A stretch of 64,000 nt of DNA, taken from Oleispira sp036960605. Lineage in GTDB: Bacteria > Pseudomonadota > Gammaproteobacteria > Pseudomonadales > Oceanobacteraceae. This document shows positions 1-9,515 of this stretch, piece after piece. The stretch's first letter is position 1, and every line of letters starts with the position of its first letter. The notes below the pieces were generated by a model that worked only from the letters and a program-made list of their open reading frames with translations, was not told where the DNA came from and did not search any database. The stretch lies in NCBI GenBank assembly GCA_036960605.1, contig JBALXI010000004.1, forward strand, positions 62,001 through 126,000, given 5' to 3'. The translations under genes and the position numbers were made by a program.

Positions 1-346
1 GACTGGTGGAAGGAGCTTTTAAGACAGACTCTTGTTTGCCGGTTAGAGAGTTAACGGTTTCTAGTAAACGCGTGGTTGGCAGTGGCGGGTTATTTAAACC
101 GCTGGCGATTATCGATTTAGTATTCTCTGATTTTTCGGAACTATTGTCACTCTCAGTTTGTGCATAGCTTTCGAGTTCTGCTGATTCACAACGGCTGTTA
201 TCGTTGCTATCGATGCAGTTGCGTTGAACTTGTTCTGATTGTAATGGGGCAGAGTCATAGCTCTCTCCGCCACAAGCCGTCAATAACAGGAGGCTTCCAT
301 AGAGGGTAAACGATTTAATTCGTGTGATCTTGCTGAGCGCTGTCAT
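1..346 (-). CDS. Putative lipoprotein, partial (C-terminus outside window)
   Basis: Read on the minus strand from an ATG at 346-344, the frame stays open to the window edge (about 115 residues). The N-terminus has basic residues, a hydrophobic stretch and a lipobox LLTAC followed by GGES, so an exported lipoprotein is predicted. The remainder is Ser/Asn/Glu-rich and low in complexity, and I recognise no domain. It is divergent from the lipoprotein gene starting at 411, with about 65 bp between the two starts. Both begin with the same kind of LLTAC-GG signal, so they may be a functional pair. Function unknown; the 3' end is not in the window. Confidence 0.6.
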   Translation of the reverse strand, partial: MTALSKITRIKSFTLYGSLLLLTACGGESYDSAPLQSEQVQRNCIDSNDNSRCESAELESYAQTESDNSSEKSENTKSIIASGLNNPPLPTTRLLETVNSLTGKQESVLKAPSTS

Positions 347-410
347 TGTAATTCTTAATCTAAATGATAATATGTCTCATTATTATTACCTATTGATGAG
401 ATGTTAACTA

Positions 411-1892
<1,482 letters not shown>

Positions 1893-1916
1893 AAAATAAT
1901 ATTTTTATTAAAATAA

Positions 1917-1972
1917 CTTAAACCGAAATCCTATTATTATGCGCAAGAGCATTGATTAGGATTCGGTTTAAG
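1917..1972. terminator. Bidirectional hairpin between convergent genes
   Basis: CTTAAACCGAAATCCTA (1917-1933) pairs with TAGGATTCGGTTTAAG (1957-1972) with one bulged A. It lies between the convergent lipoprotein and DUF3570 genes. No strong T-run follows on either side, so it may act as a weak terminator or 3' stabiliser for both. Confidence 0.6.
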
Positions 1973-2005
1973 GTTGTTGCTAACGGAAGAGCATTAATCT
2001 AAGTA

Positions 2006-3175
2006 TTAATATTTTACGATAATGCCTGAGCTAAACCAATTAGCGGCAAAGCCCGTATCATGTTGGTAATTACCAACTTGGCCACTGAGTATGATGCTAT
2101 CCTGCCATTCATAGGCAATGCCTGCTTCAACGGTGGTTGCTGTGAATTCTCCTAATCTATGATCTGCGCTGCCATAGCCGTTGATCGCAAACTCAGGATT
2201 GGCTTCTTCTGCGTCTTTATAAAAATTGGCTGCAGATTGCTGATAGAGCCGAGCCATTAAGTGAAAGCTCCAATCTTTACTGAGATTAAAATACGATTTT
2301 CCGGTAAAGGTTTGCGAATTTATTCCCCAGTCGTCTTGATACAGTCTTATGCTTGCGTGAGTACTGAGCTGTTTGTACCATTGCACAATCCAGTTACTGG
2401 CAATCCCGTAGCCTTTCTTCTCTTCTGGTCGTTGTTCTGCTGATAAGTAACTCTCTTGTACGCCATCACCATTACCATCAAATTTCCTAAGAATAGTTTG
2501 GTAGTGGTTTGATAAATAACCTTGGTCATAAATAACAAAGACATTGCCATCAATTAAGCTGCGTTGCGACATGACTTGGCTGATACCCAACTGCACATTG
2601 GTTGCAGTAAGGTCTGCCCAGCTTGTGTTATAGGTGGCATCAAATACTTTTGACTGGTTACTTTGATAGGATGCGCCTAATGTGTAGCTGCGATTTTTAT
2701 AGCGATCAGCAAACCAGAGATAGTTAGCGGCAAGCGCATTGCTGACATAGTCAGGTTCGTAGGAATAATCGGCGCTGAGCGTTAATTCATTTCTTTCTTT
2801 ATCGCGACTTAGCCAGCTAATGCCCGCCGATTTTCTTTCTTCTACGGGGACTGAGACATTTTGAACGCTGTAGCCTGCACTATCATAGCCGTAAATATTA
2901 GATGAAGACGCTTGTTGAGCTTCCTCGGGTACGGCCACGAGTGTGACGTTAGGCTGCCAAGCAGGGGAAGCACCGGAAATAATATCTAGACCCATGTTTA
3001 TTTTTATTTGATGATCAACGTTGGGATTGACCTCTATGCTCAGTGCATAATCATCCACTTTAATTCGATTATCATTTTCTTGGTACGATAAATAATCCAA
3101 AGATATTTTATCATCTGCTTGAATAAGAGCAGAAGCCGCTGCTGTTAGCAGGGCTAAACTTGTTTTAGTTTTCAT
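2006..3175 (-). CDS. DUF3570 family protein (exported, beta-rich)
   Basis: 389 residues with a signal peptide (MKTKTSLALLTAAASALIQA). The early segments LDYLSYQENDNRIKVDDYAL and ISGASPAWQP match what I recall of DUF3570. The alternating hydrophobic/polar pattern and the terminal aromatic ...GIIVKY suggest an outer-membrane beta-barrel. It is the last gene of a three-gene minus-strand operon; its ATG overlaps the stop of the DUF4266-like gene by 1 bp (TAATG), indicating translational coupling. Its biochemical role is unknown. I infer a shared envelope function with the thioredoxin and the Cys-tailed lipoprotein upstream. Confidence 0.75.
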   Translation of the reverse strand: MKTKTSLALLTAAASALIQADDKISLDYLSYQENDNRIKVDDYALSIEVNPNVDHQIKINMGLDIISGASPAWQPNVTLVAVPEEAQQASSSNIYGYDSAGYSVQNVSVPVEERKSAGISWLSRDKERNELTLSADYSYEPDYVSNALAANYLWFADRYKNRSYTLGASYQSNQSKVFDATYNTSWADLTATNVQLGISQVMSQRSLIDGNVFVIYDQGYLSNHYQTILRKFDGNGDGVQESYLSAEQRPEEKKGYGIASNWIVQWYKQLSTHASIRLYQDDWGINSQTFTGKSYFNLSKDWSFHLMARLYQQSAANFYKDAEEANPEFAINGYGSADHRLGEFTATTVEAGIAYEWQDSIILSGQVGNYQHDTGFAANWFSSGIIVKY

Positions 3176-3654
3176 TAATTACACCCACATCCACCACCGG
3201 CAACCCCTAAGCCACCACGACTGCTTTCTTTTGAAGCGTAAATTTTTTGGTTGAATTTTTCGCTACCCGGTGTCAGACCACCAGGTTTCATTGTAGCTTT
3301 CGCCAGTTTTGACTTTTGCCAAGGTTTGACTTTTTCGGGTGTGAAAACTTCAACTAACTGAGTCCAGAAGCTCTCTTTATTGTTTGTCTCAATGGGGTTT
3401 GTTTTAACCAGTGCTGTTGTTTTTAGTTCGGGCGTTGTTTGTGTTAGAGAAGTTGATTTAAGCGCTTCTTTCGCTTTAATAGTTGTGTCTTTTTTATCTG
3501 TTTTTTTTATTTTAGAATTATCGCTAGTAAAAACTACGTTGCTTTGACTGTATCGATTATTCGCTTGAGAGCTTTGACTATCTTGTTCAAGATATTGATA
3601 GTGCCCACAAGCCGTTAATGATAATACCGAAGACATTATGGCTATACGAATCAT
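3175..3654 (-). CDS. DUF4266-like lipoprotein with C-terminal Gly-rich CGCN tail
   Basis: 159 residues with a lipobox LSLTACG near residue 16, then a long Ser/Thr/Lys-rich linker. The C-terminal domain begins VKPWQKSKLAKATM, continues through IYASKESSRGG and ends GGGCGCN. That combination is the DUF4266 signature as I recall it, but DUF4266 proteins are usually shorter; the linker of about 90 residues is extra. The ATG overlaps the TGA of the upstream thioredoxin gene (ATGA) and its stop overlaps the DUF3570 start, so all three are co-translated. The two terminal cysteines beside a thioredoxin suggest a redox or cofactor-linked tail; that is inference. Confidence 0.7.
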   Translation of the reverse strand: MIRIAIMSSVLSLTACGHYQYLEQDSQSSQANNRYSQSNVVFTSDNSKIKKTDKKDTTIKAKEALKSTSLTQTTPELKTTALVKTNPIETNNKESFWTQLVEVFTPEKVKPWQKSKLAKATMKPGGLTPGSEKFNQKIYASKESSRGGLGVAGGGCGCN

Positions 3655-4139
3655 TGTTGATATCCTAACTTAGAAATATCAGACACAATCACATCATCAA
3701 TATTCGGCATTGCACCTAGATGCATAATCTCTATTTTACCATTTTGAATATAATACAAAGCTGGCATGCCTAGCGGCTCAAATATTTCAATCATTTGTTG
3801 TTCAGGGTCCATAACTACTCTGAAATTTAAGCCACCCTTTTGGGCGAATGAATCTATGTATTCTTGGCCTTCGCTCAGTTCTTCATCGACGTTAATACCG
3901 ATCACTTCAAATTGATTATTATCCAGTTGCGGTATCAGCGCTGAAATTTGTGGCAGCTCGATGCGACAAGAAACGCACCAGGATGCAAAGAAATCGATCA
4001 GGGTGATTTTGTTTGGATCAATTCCTAAGGTTTTAATGAGTTCTGGCGTTAGCTGCTCTTGAAGCTCTAAAGCTGAACTGGATAGGGGGATAAGGCTTAG
4101 TATTGAAGCGGATATAATTGAGCGTAGTTTTTTTTTCAT
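3651..4139 (-). CDS. TlpA/ResA-like periplasmic thioredoxin
   Basis: 162 residues. The N-terminus (MKKKLRSIISASILSLIPLSSSA) is a signal peptide. The fold is thioredoxin-like, with the active site FFASWCVSCR giving a CVSC redox motif, and the cis-Pro region appears as GMPALYYI. Such proteins act in the periplasm as thiol reductases for cytochromes, metallo-centres or other cysteine proteins. It is the first gene of the operon, and its TGA overlaps the ATG of the DUF4266-like lipoprotein. The natural candidate partner is therefore the two-cysteine tail of that lipoprotein (inference). Confidence 0.8.
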   Translation of the reverse strand: MKKKLRSIISASILSLIPLSSSALELQEQLTPELIKTLGIDPNKITLIDFFASWCVSCRIELPQISALIPQLDNNQFEVIGINVDEELSEGQEYIDSFAQKGGLNFRVVMDPEQQMIEIFEPLGMPALYYIQNGKIEIMHLGAMPNIDDVIVSDISKLGYQQ

Positions 4140-4207
4140 AATGATAAAGTGGCATATAGTTTATTTAATGCGCATCTTAATGATTATGCTTCTCATTTGC
4201 AATATAT

Positions 4208-4241
4208 GCAGCGAATACAACTCTATTTAAGTACTCGCTGC
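4208..4241 (-). terminator. Possible hairpin downstream of apt
   Basis: GCAGCGA and TCGCTGC flank a 20-nt loop just past the apt stop. There is no clear T-run, so it is a weak candidate. Confidence 0.3.
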
Positions 4242-4258
4242 TTTGTTATGTGTTCTGC

Positions 4259-4795
4259 TTAATCAAAATCACAAATCGAATAAACATCAAAGCCTGCTGC
4301 GCGGATTTTATCTGAGCCGCCCAGTGCCGGTAAATCGATGATGGCTGCGCATTCTACAACTTCTGCGCCTAGCTGCTTAATAAGTTCGCAAGCGGCTAGC
4401 ATGGTACCTCCGGTGGCGATTAGGTCGTCTATTACCAAGACTTTGTCGCCAGGCTTAAACGCGTCGGTATGCAGTTCTATTGTCGCGCTGCCGTATTCTA
4501 GGTCGTAGCTCTGTGTAATGGTTTCATAAGGGAGTTTGCCTTGTTTACGAACTGGAACAAGGCTAAGGCCAAGTTCATAAGCCAGCGGGGCACCTAATAA
4601 GAAGCCTCGTGCGTCTAATGCGGCGATGCCTTGAATATCTTGGCCCTGGTAGCGGTGTACAAAGCTATCAATCAGCATGCGAAAAACTTTTGGATCATGC
4701 ATGAGTGGAGTGATGTCGCTGAATTGAATGCCTGGCTTTGGCCAGTCAGCTATGGTGCGCACGGCTTGGCGGATTTTGTCGCTATAAACGCTCAT
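4259..4795 (-). CDS. apt: Adenine phosphoribosyltransferase
   Basis: 178 residues, the normal length for bacterial Apt. The PRPP-binding motif VLVIDDLIATGGT is complete, and the upstream segments IADWPKPGIQFSDITPL and LDARGFLLGAPLA are characteristic. It converts adenine and PRPP to AMP in the cytoplasm. The neighbouring Tsx-like outer-membrane channel and AzgA-type permease together suggest a nucleoside/purine uptake and salvage group. It is transcribed in the same direction as the Tsx-like gene but is separated from it by two hairpins, so it probably has its own promoter. Confidence 0.95.
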   Translation of the reverse strand: MSVYSDKIRQAVRTIADWPKPGIQFSDITPLMHDPKVFRMLIDSFVHRYQGQDIQGIAALDARGFLLGAPLAYELGLSLVPVRKQGKLPYETITQSYDLEYGSATIELHTDAFKPGDKVLVIDDLIATGGTMLAACELIKQLGAEVVECAAIIDLPALGGSDKIRAAGFDVYSICDFD

Positions 4796-4864
4796 GAAAT
4801 TTTCGAAACTCGTAATAAATAATGTGGGGTAAAACTGAACAAAAATTGTTCTATTGGAAAGAAT

Positions 4865-4910
4865 AGCAGCCTAATTAGATATTAGGCTGCTAAGGCAGTC
4901 AGACTGCTTT
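4865..4910 (-). terminator. Tandem hairpins downstream of the Tsx-like gene
   Basis: AGCAGCCTAAT (4865-4875) pairs perfectly with ATTAGGCTGCT (4881-4891). An adjacent second hairpin AAGGCAGT/ACTGCTTT spans 4892-4910. Both lie directly downstream of the Tsx-like gene on its strand, followed by an imperfect T-rich stretch. Confidence 0.7.
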
Positions 4911-4936
4911 CTAATCATGTCGTTTAAAAGACGATA

Positions 4937-5668
4937 TTAGAAGTGTACTTTAACTAGAGCGCTAACTACGTTTTCTTTAGTGTCGAAACCAGGAGTATGT
5001 TCGATAGCAAACTTGTTATTCCAAGTTGCGTGCTCGATACCAACATAAACCTTGTTGTCAGTGCCAAGAGCTTGAGCAGCATCCCATTTCAACTGGTAAG
5101 TAAAGTTGCTAGTAGCGGCTGCATTGTCTTTATCGGTCGCAGTTGCCCAATCCCAGAAACCGTCAAACTTGAAGTTCTGACCCGCAATCTCGAAAGGAAC
5201 GCCCCAAACTAAAGTCGTTTGGTAGTTATTTTCATAGTTGTCGTTCAAACGCTGGTAAGCGTTTAAGCTTAAGTTTTGGAAGCCAGGAACGTTGAAGTCT
5301 GTACCCAAACCAATTAATAGGTTATCAGCGCTTTCGCTCATTTCCCAAGTGGTAGCAACGTACAAGTTCTTAACGATACCGCCGTCGAAGTTAGAAACTT
5401 TGAAGCGTGGCGCTACTTCGATGTAAGTTTCAGTCTGGTCGCCATTCTCATCGCCAGTAGACATTAGGCGATCTGCGAATACAAAGATGTCGCCCCAGCT
5501 GTTTGCGCTGAAGTGTTCAAATGTTACAACAGCTTGATCAGATTCAATAACTTCATAGCTCTGGCCATAAAGAACAGAGACGCTGTTATCGTAGAAGAAC
5601 GTTTCTGCGCTGGCTGCGCCGGCGGCTACTGTCATCGCTGCTGCTAAAGCAATCTTGGTAAATTTCAT
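4937..5668 (-). CDS. Tsx-like nucleoside-specific outer-membrane channel
   Basis: 243 residues from the chosen start. The frame is open from 5680 (MGMIM...), but GGGA six bases upstream of the third ATG and the compact signal MKFTKIALAAAMTVAAGAASA support a start at 5668. The mature protein is rich in alternating beta-strands with segments WGDIFVFADR and LVKVHF (terminal Phe), as in the Tsx/OmpK family. That family forms small outer-membrane barrels passing nucleosides. Its position next to a purine permease and apt fits that role. Substrate assignment rests on family and neighbourhood. Confidence 0.8.
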   Translation of the reverse strand: MKFTKIALAAAMTVAAGAASAETFFYDNSVSVLYGQSYEVIESDQAVVTFEHFSANSWGDIFVFADRLMSTGDENGDQTETYIEVAPRFKVSNFDGGIVKNLYVATTWEMSESADNLLIGLGTDFNVPGFQNLSLNAYQRLNDNYENNYQTTLVWGVPFEIAGQNFKFDGFWDWATATDKDNAAATSNFTYQLKWDAAQALGTDNKVYVGIEHATWNNKFAIEHTPGFDTKENVVSALVKVHF

Positions 5669-5889
5669 GATCATTCCCATTATAATAGTCGTTATAAACT
5701 TCAGTTAGGTCAGAGGCCCGCATTACTTATATGCAATATCAAGACGTCTTGCTAGGCATTATAGCCATGCTAGACAATATTTGTCCAACTGGTCAAGTGG
5801 GGTTGGATGTGGGAACATTAACAAAGATGACCATTACCATTTCATTAGATGGCAATAGTTGATAACTCTAATAATTCAGTGGATTTCTT

Positions 5890-7182
5890 ATGCTAGAACG
5901 TCTTTTTCAACTCTCCCGTTTCGGAACCAATGTAAAAACCGAAATCTTGGCAGGGCTGACAACCTTCTTAACCATGGCTTATATCATCTTTGTTAACCCT
6001 GCGATGTTAGCCCAGGCAGGAATGGATCCCGGCGCGGTATTTGTTGCTACCTGTTTAGCGGCGGCGATAGGGTGTTTCGTGATGGGCTTTTGGGCCAACT
6101 TGCCGGTCGCACTTGCACCGGGTATGGGGCTCAACGCTTTCTTTACTTATGGAGTGGTTTTAGGGATGGGGCATTCTTGGCAGACGGCTTTGGGGGCGGT
6201 ATGTCTTTCAGGTATTATTTTCTTTGCACTGTCGTTATTTAAAGTACGTGAGTGGATCATTAATGCGATTCCTGAAACTTTAAAGAAGGCGATTGCTGCC
6301 GGTATTGGTAGCTTCTTGGCACTGATTGCGTTGAAAAATTCAGGTATTATTGTTGATCATCCGGCAACGCTTGTAAGCTTGGGTGATTTGACCAGCTTTG
6401 GTCCTGCGATGGCTTTGGTCGGCTTATTTTTGGTGATTGGCTTAGTGCAGCGCAACATCCCTGGTGGCGTTATGTTGGCGATTCTAATTATTACTGCAAT
6501 TGCGGTTGTTACTGGTCATGTTGAATATACCGGGCTGGTTTCTGCGCCACCTTCTATTGCACCGACCTTTATGCAGATGGATCTTATTGGCGCGTTAGAT
6601 GTTGCGTTATTAAGTGTGGTATTTGCCTTCTTATTTGTCGATTTGTTTGATACTTCAGGAACCTTGATTGCGGTTGCTCAGCGCGCAGGTTTGCAAACCT
6701 CTGATGGTAAAGTGCCACGTCTTAAGCAAGCATTGATGGCTGATAGTACGGCTTCTATGACAGGGGCTATGTTGGGGACGTCTTCAACGACTAGTTATAT
6801 TGAAAGTGCCTCGGGTGTTGCTGCTGGTGGCCGTACGGGTTTGACGGCGGTAGTGGTGGGTATCTTATTTCTACTGGCCATTTTCTTTGCGCCACTGGCT
6901 GGAATGATTCCTGCCTATGCCACCGCGGGTGCGATTTTATACGTCTCTGTTTTGATGATGTTTACTCTAAAAGATGTTCAGTGGGATGATTTAACAGAAG
7001 CGACGCCGGTAGTTGTGGTGCTGTTGTTTACGCCGTTAACTTTTTCGATTGCTCACGGTATTACGCTAGGTTTCATTAGCTACGCCGCAGCTAAACTGGT
7101 CGGTGGTAAGGCCAAGGAAGTATCGATTAGTGTTTGGATCGTAGCGGCTTTATTATTGTTGAAAATAATGTTCGTTGGCTAG
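5890..7182 (+). CDS. AzgA-type (NCS2 superfamily) purine permease
   Basis: 430 residues with about 12-13 hydrophobic segments. Family hallmarks near the N-terminus are FGTNVKTEILAGLTTFLTMA, the glycine-rich segment LAPGMGLNAFFTY, and later VDLFDTSGTLIAVA and LGTSSTTSYIESASGVAAGG. These identify the AzgA/PbuG group of adenine, guanine and hypoxanthine importers (proton symport across the inner membrane). It is divergent from the Tsx-like channel with about 220 bp between starts. With apt it completes a plausible outer membrane to cytoplasm route for purines. Confidence 0.9.
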   Translation: MLERLFQLSRFGTNVKTEILAGLTTFLTMAYIIFVNPAMLAQAGMDPGAVFVATCLAAAIGCFVMGFWANLPVALAPGMGLNAFFTYGVVLGMGHSWQTALGAVCLSGIIFFALSLFKVREWIINAIPETLKKAIAAGIGSFLALIALKNSGIIVDHPATLVSLGDLTSFGPAMALVGLFLVIGLVQRNIPGGVMLAILIITAIAVVTGHVEYTGLVSAPPSIAPTFMQMDLIGALDVALLSVVFAFLFVDLFDTSGTLIAVAQRAGLQTSDGKVPRLKQALMADSTASMTGAMLGTSSTTSYIESASGVAAGGRTGLTAVVVGILFLLAIFFAPLAGMIPAYATAGAILYVSVLMMFTLKDVQWDDLTEATPVVVVLLFTPLTFSIAHGITLGFISYAAAKLVGGKAKEVSISVWIVAALLLLKIMFVG

Positions 7183-7226
7183 TCAATTTTGACAAGCTAT
7201 TCTAGAATTAGACCGTTATAGAAATG

Positions 7227-7262
7227 AAAAAGGCCAGCAATTCACAATTGCAGGCCTTTTTT
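7227..7262. terminator. Bidirectional rho-independent terminator
   Basis: AAAAAGGCC (7227-7235) pairs with GGCCTTTTT (7253-7261), with an inner GCAATT/AATTGC stem and a CAC loop. A-runs and T-runs on both sides serve the convergent permease and holC genes. Confidence 0.9.
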
Positions 7263-7280
7263 GGTTTTAATGCACAGGCG

Positions 7281-7721
7281 TTAGTCTGACATGCGCATGT
7301 CGATGTTATTGATTGGATAGCCGCGTTCTTTATAGAACTTATAATGCAGTCGCGTTGCGGTTAAAACAGTGTCTTGTTGGATGACGATTTCGAGCAGGCG
7401 TTTATGGCGGGCAAACGTTGCCGGAATTTCACTGGCTAAGTTAACCAAAACATCAAAGTTTGGTGGCTGTTGACTGCCAAACCCAATGTGCACTGGGCAA
7501 TTTTCTTCCAGGGCATCATCAGAGACTAAACCATGGGGAATAAAGCTAGTATCGCGATAGCTCCAGAGCAATTCATCGAAGGCCTTTGCTTGGTCTGCAT
7601 TGTCGAAGTGAATATAAACCTTACAGCGGCTGCGGTAGGCTTTTTCAACTAAGCGGCAAGCAAAGTCTAATCTTTGCTGCGGCTCTTGGGCGGATAAAAT
7701 ATAGAAGTCGATATCAGTCAT
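7281..7721 (-). CDS. holC: DNA polymerase III chi subunit
   Basis: 146 residues, usual for HolC. Characteristic features are the start TDIDFYIL, the RLDFACRLVEKAYR segment, the DELLWSYRDTSFIPHGL block and the HIGFG segment. Chi binds psi and single-strand binding protein in the clamp-loader complex. It lies in the cytoplasmic housekeeping gap between the purine group and the flagellar genes; I see no functional link to either. The permease terminator protects its 3' end. Confidence 0.92.
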   Translation of the reverse strand: MTDIDFYILSAQEPQQRLDFACRLVEKAYRSRCKVYIHFDNADQAKAFDELLWSYRDTSFIPHGLVSDDALEENCPVHIGFGSQQPPNFDVLVNLASEIPATFARHKRLLEIVIQQDTVLTATRLHYKFYKERGYPINNIDMRMSD

Positions 7722-7783
7722 GGCGGCATTGTAGCAGAATAATTTAGCCGCTCGTATCTTAGTTAGCGTTCAAGTGAGGGAGG

Positions 7784-8581
7784 TTAACTTTGTAAATTGG
7801 GTAGTTTTTCATTGTTTTTTAATTTATGCAGTTCTGCCTGCTCCGCTTTTTGTCGTTCTTCCCATTGTAATTCACCAATGAGGCGGTCGAGGTAGCGCTG
7901 TCCGGTGCCAGAAATAAGATTAAAAGCAAAACCTACTTGGGTATTTCCCTCTTTTGTCGCGACCACATGGCGAGCAATAAGGCTGCAGTCCATGTTGTTC
8001 TGATCATTGAACTTAACGCGCGCAATAGGGAAGTCCTTGATTGTTTTAAGCTGCTCTACACAATCACCTTTGAATAATGCTTTAAAGCCACTGGATGATA
8101 GATCAGAAAGTTGGCCAACTAGGTTGTCGACATCCTCTTCCATCTTTAACTTTACTAAAATTTGATGGGCAGGCGAAATCATCACACGATAGGCAGTGCG
8201 GCGCTGTAAATAAAGAACTTGGGTTGGAAATTCAACGCGGTATTGTTCGTTAGCGGGTTGATACTTGATCCTGCCTGTCATATCAAATTCAATCTTGACC
8301 CCTTGGCTATCGGCAAGCACGGAGAAACGGCTACCGGATCGAATCAGTTCGTTACCTTTCTGCGGTACTACTTGATCAAGAAAAAAACTGCTGTTCTTGA
8401 GGTTGGCATGAGTAATCGCGGAAGTGAATTTATCATCACTGCCTTCTATATTGATGAATACGGGCTGTTTCATTAATATGATTTTTCGTAACGCGCCATA
8501 GACATCTTCTGGGGTATCTAGGTAATACTCGTCATTACTATCTAATTCCATTTTGTCCTCTGTCATTCTCTGTTCTACCAT
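7784..8581 (-). CDS. ycgR: YcgR-like c-di-GMP receptor (flagellar brake)
   Basis: 265 residues. The N-terminal half resembles the YcgR-N domain. The C-terminal PilZ domain starts around residue 130 with the arginine motif LQRRTAYRV and has DLSSSGF downstream, the two halves of a c-di-GMP-binding PilZ site. YcgR-type proteins bind c-di-GMP and slow the flagellar motor. The start is chosen for the AGAGGA five bases before the ATG. It is downstream of flgM-flgN, about 30 bp from flgN, so it is probably expressed from the flgM sigma28 promoter as a late gene. Confidence 0.88.
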   Translation of the reverse strand: MVEQRMTEDKMELDSNDEYYLDTPEDVYGALRKIILMKQPVFINIEGSDDKFTSAITHANLKNSSFFLDQVVPQKGNELIRSGSRFSVLADSQGVKIEFDMTGRIKYQPANEQYRVEFPTQVLYLQRRTAYRVMISPAHQILVKLKMEEDVDNLVGQLSDLSSSGFKALFKGDCVEQLKTIKDFPIARVKFNDQNNMDCSLIARHVVATKEGNTQVGFAFNLISGTGQRYLDRLIGELQWEERQKAEQAELHKLKNNEKLPNLQS

Positions 8582-8611
8582 GCATTCCTCTGCGGTATCT
8601 GTCTTAGCTTG

Positions 8612-9097
8612 CTAGGCTTTTGCGTAGCCCAAGCCGGTCGAACTGCCTTGAGATTGCCCACTCTTAGTATATAAATTAGGCGTGTTTTTCTGTCCACGCA
8701 AGATTTTCATTAAACTTTGTGTTCTTTGGCGGGCAGTCAGTACGATGACAGAGAGTATGTCGGTTAAGCGGCGATTCTCTATAAACTGATCGGCAAGTTG
8801 TTGCCATAAAGCGGCTAAGCTTTGATTTTCCTCATCACTTTCAGATTGTAATAGTGGATGTTGGCAGCAGTGTTTATTGAGAGGAATCTGTTGTTCTTCT
8901 AACCAGGCACAGCGTACTTGGCTTAGGTGTTGAAGGCGGGTGAGCTGCTCTATCTTTATGTCTTGTAGCTCGCCTAGTGCCTTAATATCGGGTGGGTCTA
9001 GTAAGTCACGCTCTTCACAAAGGAGTCTATGCAATGTGCTGGCGAGTTCTAATTCTTGGCTAAGTTGCTGACTGAATATCTGATGTAAGTTGGCCAC
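8612..9097 (-). CDS. flgN: FlgN-family flagellar export chaperone
   Basis: 161 residues, all-helical, with the FlgN-type N-terminal helix (LSQELELASTLHRLLCEERD) and a long second helix (ELQDIKIEQLTRLQHL). FlgN is the cytoplasmic chaperone for the hook-filament junction proteins FlgK and FlgL. It sits directly downstream of flgM, the usual pairing. Its client FlgK is enlarged here (992 aa), but the chaperone is of normal size, which is expected because it binds the conserved C-terminus. Confidence 0.88.
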   Translation of the reverse strand: MANLHQIFSQQLSQELELASTLHRLLCEERDLLDPPDIKALGELQDIKIEQLTRLQHLSQVRCAWLEEQQIPLNKHCCQHPLLQSESDEENQSLAALWQQLADQFIENRRLTDILSVIVLTARQRTQSLMKILRGQKNTPNLYTKSGQSQGSSTGLGYAKA

Positions 9098-9111
9098 GGT
9101 GACTCCAAGGA

Positions 9112-9420
9112 TTAATTAAGCTTTCCTTCGAAATCAAGCATTTTTCCTGCCAACTGTTGGTAATCAATTTTATATTCGCCACTATCAATAGCACTGCGGA
9201 TACGATCGATGGTCTTATCATCGACATCCGGCATCTTACTCACCTCAGCTTCAATTTGCTGAATGTTCATGCTGGTGCTACTTAATTTGACCTGATCGCC
9301 GCTACCGACACTGCTCGCAGTCTTGGTATTTTCTTCAGTTTTTTGGTTTTGCGGGCTGGCAGCGTCGGTTTTTGTTCTGCCTCCGCCATCAAGACCACTT
9401 GTTAACTTATTGATATTCAT
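9112..9420 (-). CDS. flgM: Anti-sigma28 factor FlgM
   Basis: 102 residues starting at MNINKLTSG. The frame is open from 9444, but GGAG eight bases before the ATG at 9420 fixes the start. The C-terminal half (DQVKLSSTSMNIQQIEAEV and IDRIRSAIDSGEYKIDYQQLA) is the FlgM sigma28-binding region. FlgM holds FliA inactive until it is exported through the finished hook. A sigma28 promoter (9469-9495) lies just upstream, giving the expected feedback loop. Confidence 0.92.
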   Translation of the reverse strand: MNINKLTSGLDGGGRTKTDAASPQNQKTEENTKTASSVGSGDQVKLSSTSMNIQQIEAEVSKMPDVDDKTIDRIRSAIDSGEYKIDYQQLAGKMLDFEGKLN

Positions 9421-9468
9421 GGATATTTCTCCAAGCCATTGCATCTAGTTAGACTCCTACAGGTTATT

Positions 9469-9495
9469 GTATCGGCAATTGCCGTTAGAACTTTA
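9469..9495 (-). promoter_or_regulatory. Sigma28 (FliA) promoter of flgM
   Basis: Read on the minus strand: TAAAGTTC, 11 bases, GCCGATAC. This matches the enterobacterial consensus TAAAGTTT-N11-GCCGATAA with one change in each element. The -10 is part of a perfect 12-bp palindrome CGGCAATTGCCG (9473-9484). Confidence 0.85.
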
Positions 9496-9515
9496 ATCTT
9501 TTTATCAAAAAAACA

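Noticed and set aside
9462..9489. Bidirectional sigma28 promoter around the flgM palindrome
   Set aside because: On the plus strand the expected -35 position reads GGTTATTG, with no TAAA.
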